A stretch of DNA of 64,000 nt from Aplidium turbinatum (lineage: Eukaryota; Chordata; Ascidiacea; Aplousobranchia; Polyclinidae): assembly GCA_918807975.1 (NCBI GenBank), contig OU964924.1, positions 3,918,501 to 3,982,500 on the forward strand, read 5' to 3'. The notes beneath the pieces were generated by a model, which worked only from the letters and a program-made list of their open reading frames with translations, was not told the DNA's origin and ran no database searches. The position numbers and the translations under genes were made by a program. Below are positions 53,911 through 63,931 of this stretch, piece by piece. Position 1 is the stretch's first letter. Each line of letters starts with the position of its first letter.

Positions 53911-54046
53911 CCAATGTTATGTAACATTTTTGTAAGTTTCAAGTCTTTCGTTCAAATGTATCTCTTGGAAAAATGAACTTTTAAAGAAAACATGTCTCTA
54001 GCAACTTCGCTTCTTAATTATTGTAGTTCTGAGCTAAATATTTAAA

Positions 54047-54200
54047 ATGGTGAAAATTTGCTCCATCTGTCACACAAAATCTGTTCCTGGTTGCAAGGTG
54101 ACATTTTTTGCCTTCCCTAACGATCAACGTTTGCGAATTAAGTGGTGCAAGTTTGCTCATCAAGTCCGTAAATGGAATGGACAAACATTGTTTAGGTTAA
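54047..54200 (+). CDS. THAP-like zinc-finger exon
   Basis: Starts MVKICSICHTKSVPGCKVTF and continues FAFPNDQRLRIKWCKFA. The C-x2-C pair, the F-x-FP motif, the D-x3-R spacing and the invariant W are those of the THAP DNA-binding domain. The closing C-x2-H-F was not found, so either it lies on an exon I cannot place or the domain is truncated. The frame stays open to 54307, but the part after about 54200 does not look like THAP. A weak donor GTTAAT lies at 54195. How it joins the P2X7-type exon is unresolved. Confidence 0.5.
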
Positions 54201-54257
54201 TGCTGGAAGACGAGACTCTCCGGAAAACCGCCTTACGATGGAGTGGTGTTGTTGTAG

Positions 54258-54742
54258 CCTACCCGTTGTGTTGTGTTGGGTGCGAAGGAATGTGTTTGCT
54301 GCCATGAAATCCAGCAGTGTGTTGGGGTGCTCAATGGCATGGCGGAGAGCACCTCTTGCATCACTCTGTTGGACGACTTCCATGCACTGGTCAATCCAGC
54401 AGTCCTACAAACCTTCTTCGGGGTTGACAGGAAGAATTGGGAAAAAGATGACAAGCCCAAACTACGCAATGGAAAGCTGTTAAATGCGTGAGTAATCTTG
54501 TTTACTGTTCAACAGCCTTTCAAAAGCTAGTTGCGTAATTGTTCCATTCATACTTAACGAAGCTGTCTCTCAGGCAATTCAGGCTGGTCGCTTATAGGCA
54601 CGTGCTGGAGTGGCTATTGGATGGAGAAGTTCTGGCCAAGTCGAACAGAGTTGTGCTGCCATCCTGCATTGTCTCTTTTATTCGCAGAAAATACCCTAGC
54701 GACGATGGGGATTATGCTGGATTCAGAAAACAGCCCCAATGA
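54258..54742 (+). CDS. P2X7-type intracellular domain gene, two exons
   Basis: Exon 54258-54487 encodes GAKECVCCHEIQQCVGVLNG, then CITLLDDFHALVNPAVLQTF. Exon 54574-54742 encodes QFRLVAYRHVLEWLLDGEVL, then NRVVLPSCIVSFIRRKYPSD and GDYAGFRKQPQ before a stop. The donor GTGAGT and acceptor CTGTCTCTCAG join them in phase (split Ala codon). CVCCHE, CIT, AYR-x4-W, LPSC-x4-IR-x-x-YP and G-Y-x-GF match the zinc-binding cytoplasmic C-terminal domain first known from P2X7 receptors and found as a stand-alone domain in many animal proteins. No channel domain is present. The 5' boundary at 54258 (after GTTGTTGTAG) is a guess. The gene lies wholly inside the hAT and is intact where readable. Confidence 0.75.
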
Positions 54743-55330
54743 TTGTTGAAGCATTATTGTACAATACAAAATCTTTTCGATATAACTAAGTTTGCCGGTT
54801 CCAATCTACGAAACTAGCCTTCGGCGATGGGCATCGCAAACCACTTCTAGCACACAGGCATCAACAACTAAATTTGTATAATATCCTGGCTGAAAGATGC
54901 GTCTTCATTATAGATACCTTGTAAATTTGCGCATTTACCTATCGCGTCTAGTTTAGTCTCCATTAAGTTCGACTACAAGTGACCTCATATCGCTAGGTGG
55001 CGTAGACGAGTTTACCACTTCCAGGTAGCGTGAGAGAGAAGCGCTAAAGAGCGTGGGAAAAAGGTCGGTTTCTTGGCTGTGGGCCACAATTGTAAGGAAG
55101 TAAGTTTTCCTACCCGTACCGGACGTCTTGGCAATGGATTCTAGCCAATGTTAATTCGATCGTGCAGTTGCACTTTAAATTAAAAAGTAGCGGGAGTTCG
55201 ACTGAAAAAAAGTAGCGCCTCTTCCGCTACCCTGGAAAAAAATAGCGCCGCCACTCGAACTAAAAAGTAGAGCCGCTACCGCTACTTTTACCGAAAAAGT
55301 AGCGCGCTACTGCCCACCCCTGCCAATTTC

Positions 55331-55761
55331 GACTTTCAAGGCTTTCTGCACAGTCAGTCAATATCCGTTTGTATATCAGAGACAAAGAGTTTATTTATCA
55401 ACGAATCGAAAGAAAGTTAGGACAAATAATTTCGCTTCAAAGCGAAAGAACATAAAATATTTCGAAATTACAAAAGAAAATTTTGAAAAATAAAAAATAA
55501 ACAAAGAAACCGAATATCAACAAAGTACGATTCTAGAAATCTTGTCAAAAAAAAGTGTGATTCCAAGTTCGAATTTCATCTTCTCGTGAAGATCCAAGTC
55601 AAAAATATTCAGAATTATCTCGTGTAGCGATGTCAGATCAAATCATTTTACAACAAGATTAAAGTGTAGAGACACCACAAAAATTTAATTCAGAAATCTG
55701 GCAATGTAAGAAATGAATCTGACAGCATCACTGAAGAAACTGATGGTACTTCGGCACCAGC
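55331..55761. other. No gene recognised
   Basis: AT-rich sequence right of the hAT. No supported features. Confidence 0.5.
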
Positions 55762-56020
55762 CAGGGGTGTAGTTAAGGGAGGAAACTTCTCCCTTCTCGA
55801 AATACTTAAAATAAACTTTTCACTCTCTGTTACAGCAACATTTGACAGAGTTTTGTTGTTGATTTAGGCTGAAAGTAGTCTCAGAATACACACTGTTTAG
55901 TTTTTTTATATAATTTTTAATTGTGATTTACCTTCGTCAACTCGTTGCCGGGTCTCAGACATGTGCAATAATGCTTAATTGCCCAGCCCCCTCCCCCCAC
56001 GAATGCTGGTTACACCCCTG
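55762..56020. mobile_element. 259-bp hAT MITE
   Basis: CAGGGGTGTAGTTAAGGG and GGTTACACCCCTG ends with a perfect 8-bp duplication GCACCAGC (55754-55761 and 56021-56028). Non-coding. Confidence 0.88.
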
Positions 56021-56028
56021 GCACCAGC

Positions 56029-56733
56029 ACATCAATACACTGACAATGTATTTCATGGGCCTGCAAGCAAAACTGAAGTAATATTTTCATGTCGGATTTC
56101 CAATGAACGTTGATACTCTAATAGAAAAAGTTGGAAAAAAATCAAAATAACACAGTTTGCCGTGTGAATTATACATAAGAAAAGTCAGCAACGAGCTGAA
56201 GGGTCTGGGAGGTGAATCCCCCCACCAGCTATAACAATCACTGATAACATTGCCCTTCCAGTGGAAATCTGTTAAAAGAGGAGCTGCCGTGACTGGTCTC
56301 CTTAACTTCATCCTGAATGATAGAAATAAAACTCGTGGTGGGAAATTAAGAGACCAATCAAATTGTTCATAGTTTATTGCTTCTATGTAACTAGGGTGAG
56401 TAAAATCATGATTGAAAATTACAATAAATATCAAAACTGCTTCAAAATTTCGTAATGCAAAGAAACAGCGAGACAGTCGCATGATTGTTCAACGAAGCAC
56501 CGAGTTAGCTCTGAAAAGAAAACATTAAAATACTGACAGTGAGAATCAAACATGAGACAGCGACCTTTACTTGGCGGGAATGGTAAAAGCAAGCTGACAT
56601 GATGACGGTTTTCTTGCTGAAACAGGCTTAACTTTTAGTTTGTTCACGATAAATTAAGCTTTCAAGAAACTCATTTCTGCATACACTTGTTACGGTTGCA
56701 ACGCAACACTTGACGACGTGAACTGAAGAATAT
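56029..56733. other. No gene recognised
   Basis: A minus-strand frame of 131 codons (56087-56482) and a plus-strand stretch (TLPFQWKSVKRGAAVTGLLN) show no family that I know and no clear splice context. Confidence 0.35.
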
Positions 56734-57125
56734 GGTAGCCACTTTAACAAGGAAAAATTTTGCCACTGCAATTGACTAGAATGCACCGCCAACCAATCAT
56801 AAGCTACGTTTTCTATGACGTGAAAAAGAGCGAAAAGAAGATGATACAAAGCAAATCAAGTGATGGATTTTCTGTCAGCTGGTCGGCTTAGGGGTTAGGG
56901 CTAGAAAGTAGCTATCTCATTGACGCGGGTTCGATTCCCACCACTGCTATAGCTCTTTTTTCTTCTGTAATTACCAAATAAAGTTCAAAACAAGCATTAA
57001 CTATCTGGCTGAGTGTTAGAAGGGTCACAATTGGACGGTAGCCTCTTATAACATGTTCTGATTGGTTGGCGCTTGCATTGTAGTCAATCGCAGTGGCAGA
57101 ATTTCTACTTGTTAAAGTGGCTACC
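56734..57125. mobile_element. 392-bp TIR MITE with 9-bp duplication and tRNA-like segment
   Basis: The ends GGTAGCCACTTTAACAAG and complement extend into inverted arms of about 75 bp (GCCACTGCAATTGACTAGAA). The 9-bp duplication GAAGAATAT lies at 56725-56733 and 57126-57134, which suggests a MULE-like class. The centre contains a tRNA-like sequence with a perfect B box. Confidence 0.88.
56878..56955 (+). other. tRNA-like pol III promoter segment inside the MITE
   Basis: GGTCGGCTTAGGGGTTAGGG serves as an A-box-like stretch, and GGGTTCGATTCCCACCAC holds a canonical B box followed by a pyrimidine-rich TTTTTTCTTC end. The acceptor halves do not pair, so it is not a working tRNA gene. The last bases of the window (about 63965-64000) hold the same segment in the opposite direction. 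Confidence 0.55.
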
Positions 57126-57134
57126 GAAGAATAT

Positions 57135-58276
57135 GCTGCAAACGCGGAAGCAATGGATTGAGCATAAAAATAACGACTGGTTGGTGTGGTACAAAACGTC
57201 ACACTTGAAAGACTTCCATGTCATAATAAGGTATAAAAACAGAACTCAAACATCACCTTCAGCATTGGTCAATTAACATACGTCAACAGGATTCACGACA
57301 CTTTTCGGGTTAAAACATGGGAATTAAACTTTAACTAAACTAGAATTAGTAAAATTCTTTGTTACAAATTGCAGAACTATACGAGGATGCTATAACGCAA
57401 AAAGGTTTCCCTCTAATTAACATCGCCATACATAGATTTCCCGAAATTTAACGAGCATTTGCTACATTCAAAAAGAAAACTGTCAAGTGATTTCAGATCA
57501 CATCGTCCATAAAGTTACAAAGTTCCATTGCCTACTGCTGGAAAATGCTAAATCCTGAATGGCATGTAAGCCTGCAATGAAAGTACGTTGAGGCAAAGGT
57601 ACTGACCATTTAACCTTTGCCCTCTGCAAATCTAGTTTTGAACTGCATACACTAGCACGGTATTGTTGATAAAAGTGGCTCATTACAAGTTACTTCATAT
57701 CAACTATATATTCAAGCGTTGGGTTACGCAGCGATCAAGTCGAATAGTTTGCGAATTAATCTATGAAATAAACCCTAACGTTGGAAAGCGGACAAAAAAG
57801 GTGTGGATATCTAAAATCACAATGTGTAATGGTGGTGGATACTTTATCGCTGCAGAATAAAATATTCCAAAGAGGTTTCCAATATTCGTGTAATAATTAG
57901 CTTAGCGTGACAACATGGAAATGCAATAGGCTACTAGTCAGGGATGTGAGATAAAAAAGATAGCGTGGATACTGTATGTATGAAGAATAAAGATATACAA
58001 ATTTACGATGTAAAACATTAATCCAAAATACTGGAATATGGATTGTGCTGAATTCTTTTCTGGCTACTTTTGGGCCGTTACTGTTTGTGTGCAACTGTAA
58101 GTTATTTATTTTTTATTTGAATATGGTCATTCTTGTCTGATGCAAATAAATAATAACAACAATACTACAAATTGCATATACCAGCATACTATTCAGCAAC
58201 TGAAGTTGATGAAGAGTAGTTTAGTGAAATGGAACTGGCAATTTATCGAAATATTATTTAAAAAGTTCAATCTAAC
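57135..58276. other. Downstream of KLHL-B, nothing else recognised
   Basis: An AATAAA signal for the minus-strand KLHL-B message lies near 58115-58125. Other short frames show no known domain. Confidence 0.4.
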
Positions 58277-58382
58277 TCATATAGCTGTAATAACTGAAGA
58301 CTCCAAATCTAAATCACCGCTCCATATTTCCTTCTTTGATTCACCCGAAATGTCGTATTCCGTCAGTTTGTATCGGTGATAT
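58277..58382 (-). CDS. KLHL-B last exon
   Basis: 106 nt, acceptor TATCACTGCCTAG, ending with TGA at 58277-58279. The first base completes the split Arg codon of the exon at 59756-59891. It encodes YHRYKLTEYDISGESKKEIW and SGDLDLESSVITAI. The YKLTEYD and KEIW positions fit the outer strands of a Kelch blade, and the phase match supports the call. The opposite strand also has an open frame here, which I judged to be a shadow. Confidence 0.6.
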
Positions 58383-59102
58383 CTAGGCAGTGATAAGGTC
58401 ATTAGATTCGAGATATTATAATAGACGTTTCGTATGTCCTGCATGATATAATGCGGCAAAAAACCCAAAGTATCTTGATAACCTAAAGTTGTGGCGACTG
58501 TTCAAATGCAAACCGCTAAATTGTATTAACCAGACGATTTGTCGTAATTTTTAATAGTCATTTTGTAATTCCGCCACTTTAATAGTTTAATGCGGGCAAG
58601 CAGGTTCAACACCACTTATGAACTCGATAATAGACAAAAACTATTAAATCTCGCAAGATCCAAAACTTGGTTTACGAAGGCATTCCTAAGTAATTCTAAA
58701 TATCACGATTCATCGCTCACTTTGGCGTTGTCGCCGTTGTGGACTCAGATGACGTGTCCTCCGCATCGGGGATTCTGAAAATAGCAAAAGTTTTAAGTTT
58801 TTCTTGATGGTACTGCTATTTTGCATTTATCAAATGTTGGCATTTGCACAACAATCCAACCTCTTAGCGTAATTTCTTTAGAATCGACTTCGCTATAGTA
58901 ATAGCATCTTCAGATTATTCAAATAAAGTAATATAAATATTCAAATGTAAAAATATTAGGCTGCTGAAAGGAATTCCTTAGGCCACACAGACGTAATTCT
59001 CGTAAGTTTCTTGAATGATACAACAAATACATTGCGATCGCAGCTCAACAAATCAAAATCTGTTAAAATTTCAATGAAATATTGATAAACTAATATCTGG
59101 GC
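58383..59102. other. KLHL-B intron, left part, with the dispersed repeat of 10675
   Basis: 58800-58930 matches the complement of 10675-10800. Nothing else is recognised. Confidence 0.55.
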
Positions 59103-59548
59103 CAGTGGTTTTCAACCTTTTTGGTGGAACGGGACCCAATGAAACATTCCAAAAGCTCGAGGAAACCCTGTTCAATAATTTAATTGCCTGATGCAAAAAG
59201 ATTGTTTGATTAAGAAAATTAAATTAAAATACTCAATACTCATGTTTAGATTTATTTATGTAGGCCTACAATAAAAATACAAACTGTAAAAAATTACATT
59301 TATTCTCATAGAAATTTCAATGAGAAACTCGGTGTTTCTTGCACAAGTCTTCAATATTGGGTCCTGTGTTTGATAGACACACACGAAGTTCATCTTCCAC
59401 AGACAGCAATTGTGCTCGAAAAATTGCATATTAAACAATACGCATATGATAATAAAATAGACTCTCGGATTTGAATGTGAACTTGCGGAACCCCTAGACT
59501 TACTCGCGGAACCTTAGGGTTCCGCGGAACTCTGGTTGAAAACCACTG
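59103..59548. mobile_element. 446-bp hAT MITE (CAGTGGTTTTCAACC ends)
   Basis: CAGTGGTTTTCAACCTTTTT and GGTTGAAAACCACTG ends with a perfect 8-bp duplication ATCTGGGC (59095-59102 and 59549-59556). Related ends are seen at 19877-20617. It lies in the last intron of KLHL-B. Confidence 0.9.
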
Positions 59549-59755
59549 ATCTGGGCTGAAACAAAAATTTTGACCTGGTGATGATTTTTGTTTTTTACTT
59601 AGCTGAAAACCGCTCATAGTATCACCCTTAAAACTAGATTGTGGACATTTCATAAGCTGTCAACAAGGCAAAAAACTTTCACTATGTTGTCTTTTATAGC
59701 TGCCCAAGTGAATACTAGATCATGTTGATCACAAAAACAAACTTCTAGAACCAAC

Positions 59756-59891
59756 CTGCCGAAACCATAAATCTTCCCTTCCATTTCAATGGCGTCGAAA
59801 GAGCCAATTACGTTAGAGTCCATCATAATACCTGTCTTGTTCAATTTTTTGGAATGGATGTTGAATGACAGTATTTCCTGACTCTGGTACT
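59756..59891 (-). CDS. KLHL-B Kelch exon
   Basis: 136 nt, acceptor TTTCAATGCAG and donor GTTGGT. It encodes YQSQEILSFNIHSKKLNKTG, then MMDSNVIGSFDAIEMEGKIY and GFG. The EILSFNIHSKKL strand followed by AIEMEGKIYGFGR matches a Kelch blade with a reduced glycine pair. It begins in the phase in which KLHL-A exon 7 ends, as expected if the two genes are paralogues with shared exon structure. The upstream exons lie outside the window or in unresolved sequence to the right. Confidence 0.7.
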
Positions 59892-60225
59892 CTGCATTGA
59901 AAGATATCAAAGCATCAAATGTTTGTTACATGAAACTAAAAATAAAAGGGAAATATTCCAACAATTGGTTATTTGAAGAAAGGCGTTCTTCCCGGCTATC
60001 AGCACAAGGCTGATTACTCACTAGCACAGCGAGCAGCAGTAACGCTTCGCTAACCAGAACGGTGTAGCTTCCACGCTAGCCATAAAGACCTCCAATTAAA
60101 CGTTGTGATAACCCACCCCAGGCATAACCCACCCCAGGCACCTGCTGGTTTTGTTGGCTCTTTCTTTCCACAAAGATAAGAGTTAAACTGACTGGTAAAG
60201 CGGCGGTCGATTACTCAAGTGGCAA
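59892..60225. other. Repeat region leading to the ribozyme
   Basis: AGCACAAGGCTGATTACTC, CAGTAACGCTTCGCTAACC and a doubled AACCCACCCCAGGCA occur here. The layout suggests the terminal repeat of a Penelope-like element, but no coding part is adjacent. Confidence 0.4.
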
Positions 60226-60290
60226 GAATACGGTGCGATACTGATGAGCCCAGCCTCATGGGCGAAACACGTGTCTATCGCTGTCTATTC
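60226..60290 (+). ncRNA. Type I hammerhead ribozyme
   Basis: Stem I GAATA (60226-60230) and GCGATA (60235-60240), CTGATGA (60241-60247), stem II GCCCA / TGGGC (60248-60263), GAAA (60264-60267), very short stem III ACACGTGT, cleavage triplet GTC (60273-60275), then TATCGC (60276-60281) and TATTC (60286-60290) closing stem I across an internal loop. All conserved core bases are present. The tiny stem III is typical of hammerheads in Penelope-like elements. A Penelope-like coding fragment lies 1.7 kb downstream on the same strand. Confidence 0.87.
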
Positions 60291-60612
60291 GATGCTACAA
60301 TCGGCTGCCAAAATAACTTAAATTGGTTATTTATTAAATTGAAAAGATTGTGCTAATTCAGTATTTACATCAGAAATCTAAAACTAACAAAAAAACATCA
60401 CGTTAAAAAAAGATGCGTGAAATGGTTTATTGAATTGGGATTTGTTTTTACAAGAAGCGAGGATTAGAAGAAGCAAAACAAGTAACAACTTGGCGCTTCT
60501 TACATGGATTCATAAAAACTTGAATAAATTTGTGGAAATGTAGCAAGCTACCAACCCTTTCCTGCACGGTCCGTAGGTGGATGAGACTCGGTGAGTTAGT
60601 AGTAGCAGAGTT

Positions 60613-60935
60613 GATTGATTGATTTATTGAGTCTTTATCCTCAGACTGGGAAAGCTTCTTGCAGAGCTTAATCCTGGCAGTTTCGCATACTTGTAGAGGC
60701 TTTGAACCACTGACCCAGGCCCGGTTACCGAGATTGGCAGAGTGAAGTTTCCGATTGTTGGAGTCTTGTTGCCGAGAAATTATTCCATCCGTTGGATGCT
60801 GTTGAATGGAGAGCAGTTCTTAACGTGCGTTGCTCAAGCGAACATCCCGAGAGTCGAACCAGCGCCGCTTGATATTGAAGGTTCTTCGTTTCAGAAGTCA
60901 CGCGCAAACCAATTGACCTATCGGGGAGGACGTTT
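60613..60935 (-). repeat. tRNA-derived SINE, family 1, nearly full length
   Basis: Complement of the family from the head (CGTCCTCCCCGATAGGTCAA) through the B box (GGTTCGACTCTC) to the tail (ATAAATCAATCAATCAA). Well preserved. Confidence 0.85.
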
Positions 60936-61939
60936 CAACTGAGATGAGATGTTTCTACAATTTAAATTGTCGGTATAAAAAAGCATAAATTGATTGCATT
61001 ACTTGCAACAAGCAGAAACGAAGAAAAAAGCATAAATGAAACAATGAATGATTCACACATTTCGAGTATTATTTCGTTTTTACATCTCATCGCTATTTTA
61101 TTTTTTGTTCAATGAATAAGTTATACAAACCTCCAGAAGTGGGGTACATCTCTCAACTTTGCTATACGTCTACGATTGAAAAATTACTCTTAACTTGGAT
61201 TTGCCATCGCCATGTACAATTGCGCATTTAGACAAACAGAGCTAAAAACAACTACTACGAACGACCGGTCAGTCATTCCATTAGTAGTCTCCTGCCTACC
61301 GCAATGTGTGACGCAAATACTTTTATCGTAATTTCAGAGGAAAATATGCTTCAAATTCAACTAAGATTCCAACTAATTGGTTTGTCGGAATATTTCGATG
61401 ATTAGATTTGTTTCACAAACTTAAGGGTGTGTGACTTTGAGATTTACGATTACAATGAAACATTCTGTCCCATAACCAGTACGCTTGCAATGACTGATAC
61501 CTTGACCCATACCTTCAAATGCAAATTGTACATCTTGATCAAACAACATTGTTGGGCTTAAAAATACACAAAAAGTGACCGAAGCAAAATTGAAATTGCT
61601 AAAATTTTCTGGGGGAGAGGGACCTTTTCAAGCCTATAAGAAAAATATTTTTTAAAAGAAATACTAATTATCTATTTCTAATTTCTAGTATTAAAGTTGG
61701 ATTTGCCACTGGATTTGATACTTGGGTTTGGCGCAAACCAACCCATACTGGTTTGTTCTTGAAATTTGATGTATGTACTATGCCTATCGAAATGGAAATG
61801 TGGTTTGATATTGTGCCTATTAGCTCGGGCTAAAATGATTAGTTGTAATGATGCTCTTTTTAATATTGAAACAGAAAATTAAAACAAATGTTCTATAATA
61901 ATGGTTATCCAAATTTATACTTTGAGAAAATATTGAATC
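60936..61939. other. No gene recognised
   Basis: AT-rich sequence without supported features. Confidence 0.45.
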
Positions 61940-62148
61940 GCTTTATCTCCGAGAATTCCAACCAAAAAGAAAAGGCTGAAAATGAGTTAAACATGAGGAA
62001 TTGCTTGGGAATCTAAAACGTTTGCTCGTAAAATCGGGCAGTTTATAAAAAGTAAATTTGATGTGGACGTTTTTCCCATTTACAAAACATTCAAATTTAG
62101 TTCGTATTTTTAACTAAAGTCCCCGACGCCTTCGTCTCCAGGGTTCCC
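61940..62148 (+). mobile_element. Penelope-like element fragment
   Basis: The plus strand encodes QFIKSKFDVDVFPIYKTFK-like text followed by FSSYF and LKSPTPSS, matching the region just before the GIY-YIG domain at 44618-44830. It ends abruptly at CAGGGTTCCCACACATTTTT, which looks like the start of a hAT element. The copy is broken. Confidence 0.6.
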
Positions 62149-63820
62149 ACACATTTTTTATAAACAAATTCCCTACTTTTTCAATACTAATTCAATACTA
62201 AATTTTAAAAATTCCCTACCTAATTTCGATCTAAATTGCGCATTAACAGTGCTAAATCAATGAAAATTTCTGTGCTGTATTATTTCTAAACACAATCATG
62301 CATAGCATAGGTTTAAAATTGTATATCCGAACTCTATTACATCCGAATCAAATAATATTGTCAGAAGATTCCTGTTTGAACAAAAAACTGTTTTGTTTTT
62401 TTCAAAAGACCCAAACTGAAACCAGTCGGGATAAACTGTCACATTTATACTGAAATTACAATTCAAAGCTTCATTAAATAGGTCGTGGCAACCTGCCATA
62501 AGCCAAACCAAAACAATTAAAATTCACACTACTAGCAACTACTGAACACTGAATCACAGAACATTTAAACACTGAAGCACAAAATCATTTAAAGGCCTAT
62601 ACTAAATGAAAATTTCAAACGGGAATTAAGCATTAAAATGCGTGAACTGAACATTCAAGAACACATTTCAAGAAAAATTACCGAAAAAAAAATGTTTTCA
62701 ATGGCGCTGGCAAGGCCCAAAGTCCAATGTTTCATTTATTTTTATATTTTTCAAAATAACCAAAAAGTGCAAACACTGCTCGAGAATACGTCACTATAGA
62801 CAGCAATAACAAAGGCCACGTTACCACATCTGATGTTTTGAGCAAACTGTCTGATATTTTGATGTACAATTGTACATAGATACATAGCCTACAGTCAAAT
62901 CGCCCGCAGTAACAATTATTACGAGATCAGTTGATTGCTAGTCTCTAGTGACGCAGACTGTACACTGTACAGTCGCACGCTTCGTTGCTCAAGCCCAACC
63001 TCGTTTTGAAAGCTCTGACAAAAGCACGCGCGCAATGGTGGTCAGACCGCAATGGGGCAAAATTTTATTGAAAATCGTTTTATGGTAGCATGTTAAACAG
63101 AAAGAACGTGGAAAATCGCCAAGTCAGGTTTTTCCTTTAGTATCCCTTTAAGCGCCAAAATTATTATTTTTAACAGCGGATTCCCAAGTCCAGATAAATG
63201 GTTATGTAATATGTAGGCTATAGGTCTACGTGTATGCAAAAACAAACTACCGAACACCTCTTTTTTAAAATCCCTGGAAAAATTTGCAGATCTATCTTTT
63301 GATTTTAAGTTGTGGCTTGAATTTTCTGGAAAAAAGTTTCACACTTTTTGGCTTAGCCGAACGTTAGAGCGGAATATTCACCATTATATGGCTTAGCAGT
63401 AACCGCACTCCTGCCGTTAATCTCCATGTAGGCTATGTGTGTGTCAGTGTTTTCAACGTTGATAAAATACCGTTCCAGCGTAAGTAACATTGAAACTGCC
63501 TTGAAACCAGCATTGACAAACATCAGACCAAGGCTAGGCTTGCTTTGTAGCAGAGAACAGTCGCACCCATCAGTCCATCACACTGAACAAATGTGTTTAC
63601 TTTTTGATCTTGTTTCCAGCAGGCTACAAGTAGTGACTTCGAGTACGAATAGCTTGTTGTTAGTTTTCGTTTAAATTAAGCCTTTCAATAAATCCTATCA
63701 GAAAACGTATATTTTGCATTGTTTATCCTTTTAACGTAAAGGGTCGCGGAAAATTTTAGAAGATTAAAAGGGATCCTGAGCAAAAAAGTTTGGGAAGCCC
63801 TGAACTAGCCTACACGTAGT
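62148..63820. other. No gene recognised; possible hAT start
   Basis: CAGGGTTCCCACAC at 62148 resembles a hAT end, and the tail TTTGGGAAGCCCTGA near 63790 a different one. No matching pair or target duplication was found. Confidence 0.3.
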
Positions 63821-63931
63821 GGTAGGCACTTTAACATTACCCACTGGTCGAAGAGGTACGCAATCATGCGTGACATGTTCAATCAATATTTGTGTTTTAG
63901 TCACAATTTCGACTTGTTAAAGTGGCTACCA
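63821..63931. mobile_element. Short relative of the 56734-57125 MITE
   Basis: GGTAGGCACTTTAACA and TTGTTAAAGTGGCTACC ends enclose 111 bp. Similar text continues to the window edge with the tRNA-like B box in complement. No target duplication was seen. Confidence 0.5.

Larger units (their letters stand above)
47564..55322. mobile_element. 7.8-kb hAT element with a second, captured-looking gene
   Basis: The ends are CAGAGGTGGGCACCCGCTAC and, from the right, CAGGGGTGGGCAGTAGCG. A perfect 8-bp duplication CCAATTTC lies at 47556-47563 and 55323-55330. Inside each end are GTAGCGCGCTACCCGCTACT-type palindromic subterminal repeats. The minus strand carries a degenerate transposase (47822-48138 and about 53010-53340). 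The plus strand carries a divergent gene with THAP-like and P2X7-tail exons (54047-54742). An LTR-retrotransposon fossil (48180-52464) and a SINE (52523-52782) are inserted in what looks like a transposase intron. Without them the element is about 3.2 kb. Confidence 0.9.

Noticed and set aside
54047-54742. A single continuous THAP plus P2X7-tail protein
   Set aside because: The two exons are on the same strand, but no splice pair joins them in phase, so I list them separately.
56878-56955. Functional tRNA gene
   Set aside because: The B box is perfect, but the acceptor halves do not pair and the segment belongs to a MITE.
58197-58379. Plus-strand exon resembling a receptor ligand-binding domain (LFKKFNLTHIAVITED)
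   Set aside because: The minus strand of the same stretch joins the KLHL-B Kelch exon in phase and ends in a stop, so the plus-strand frame is probably a shadow.
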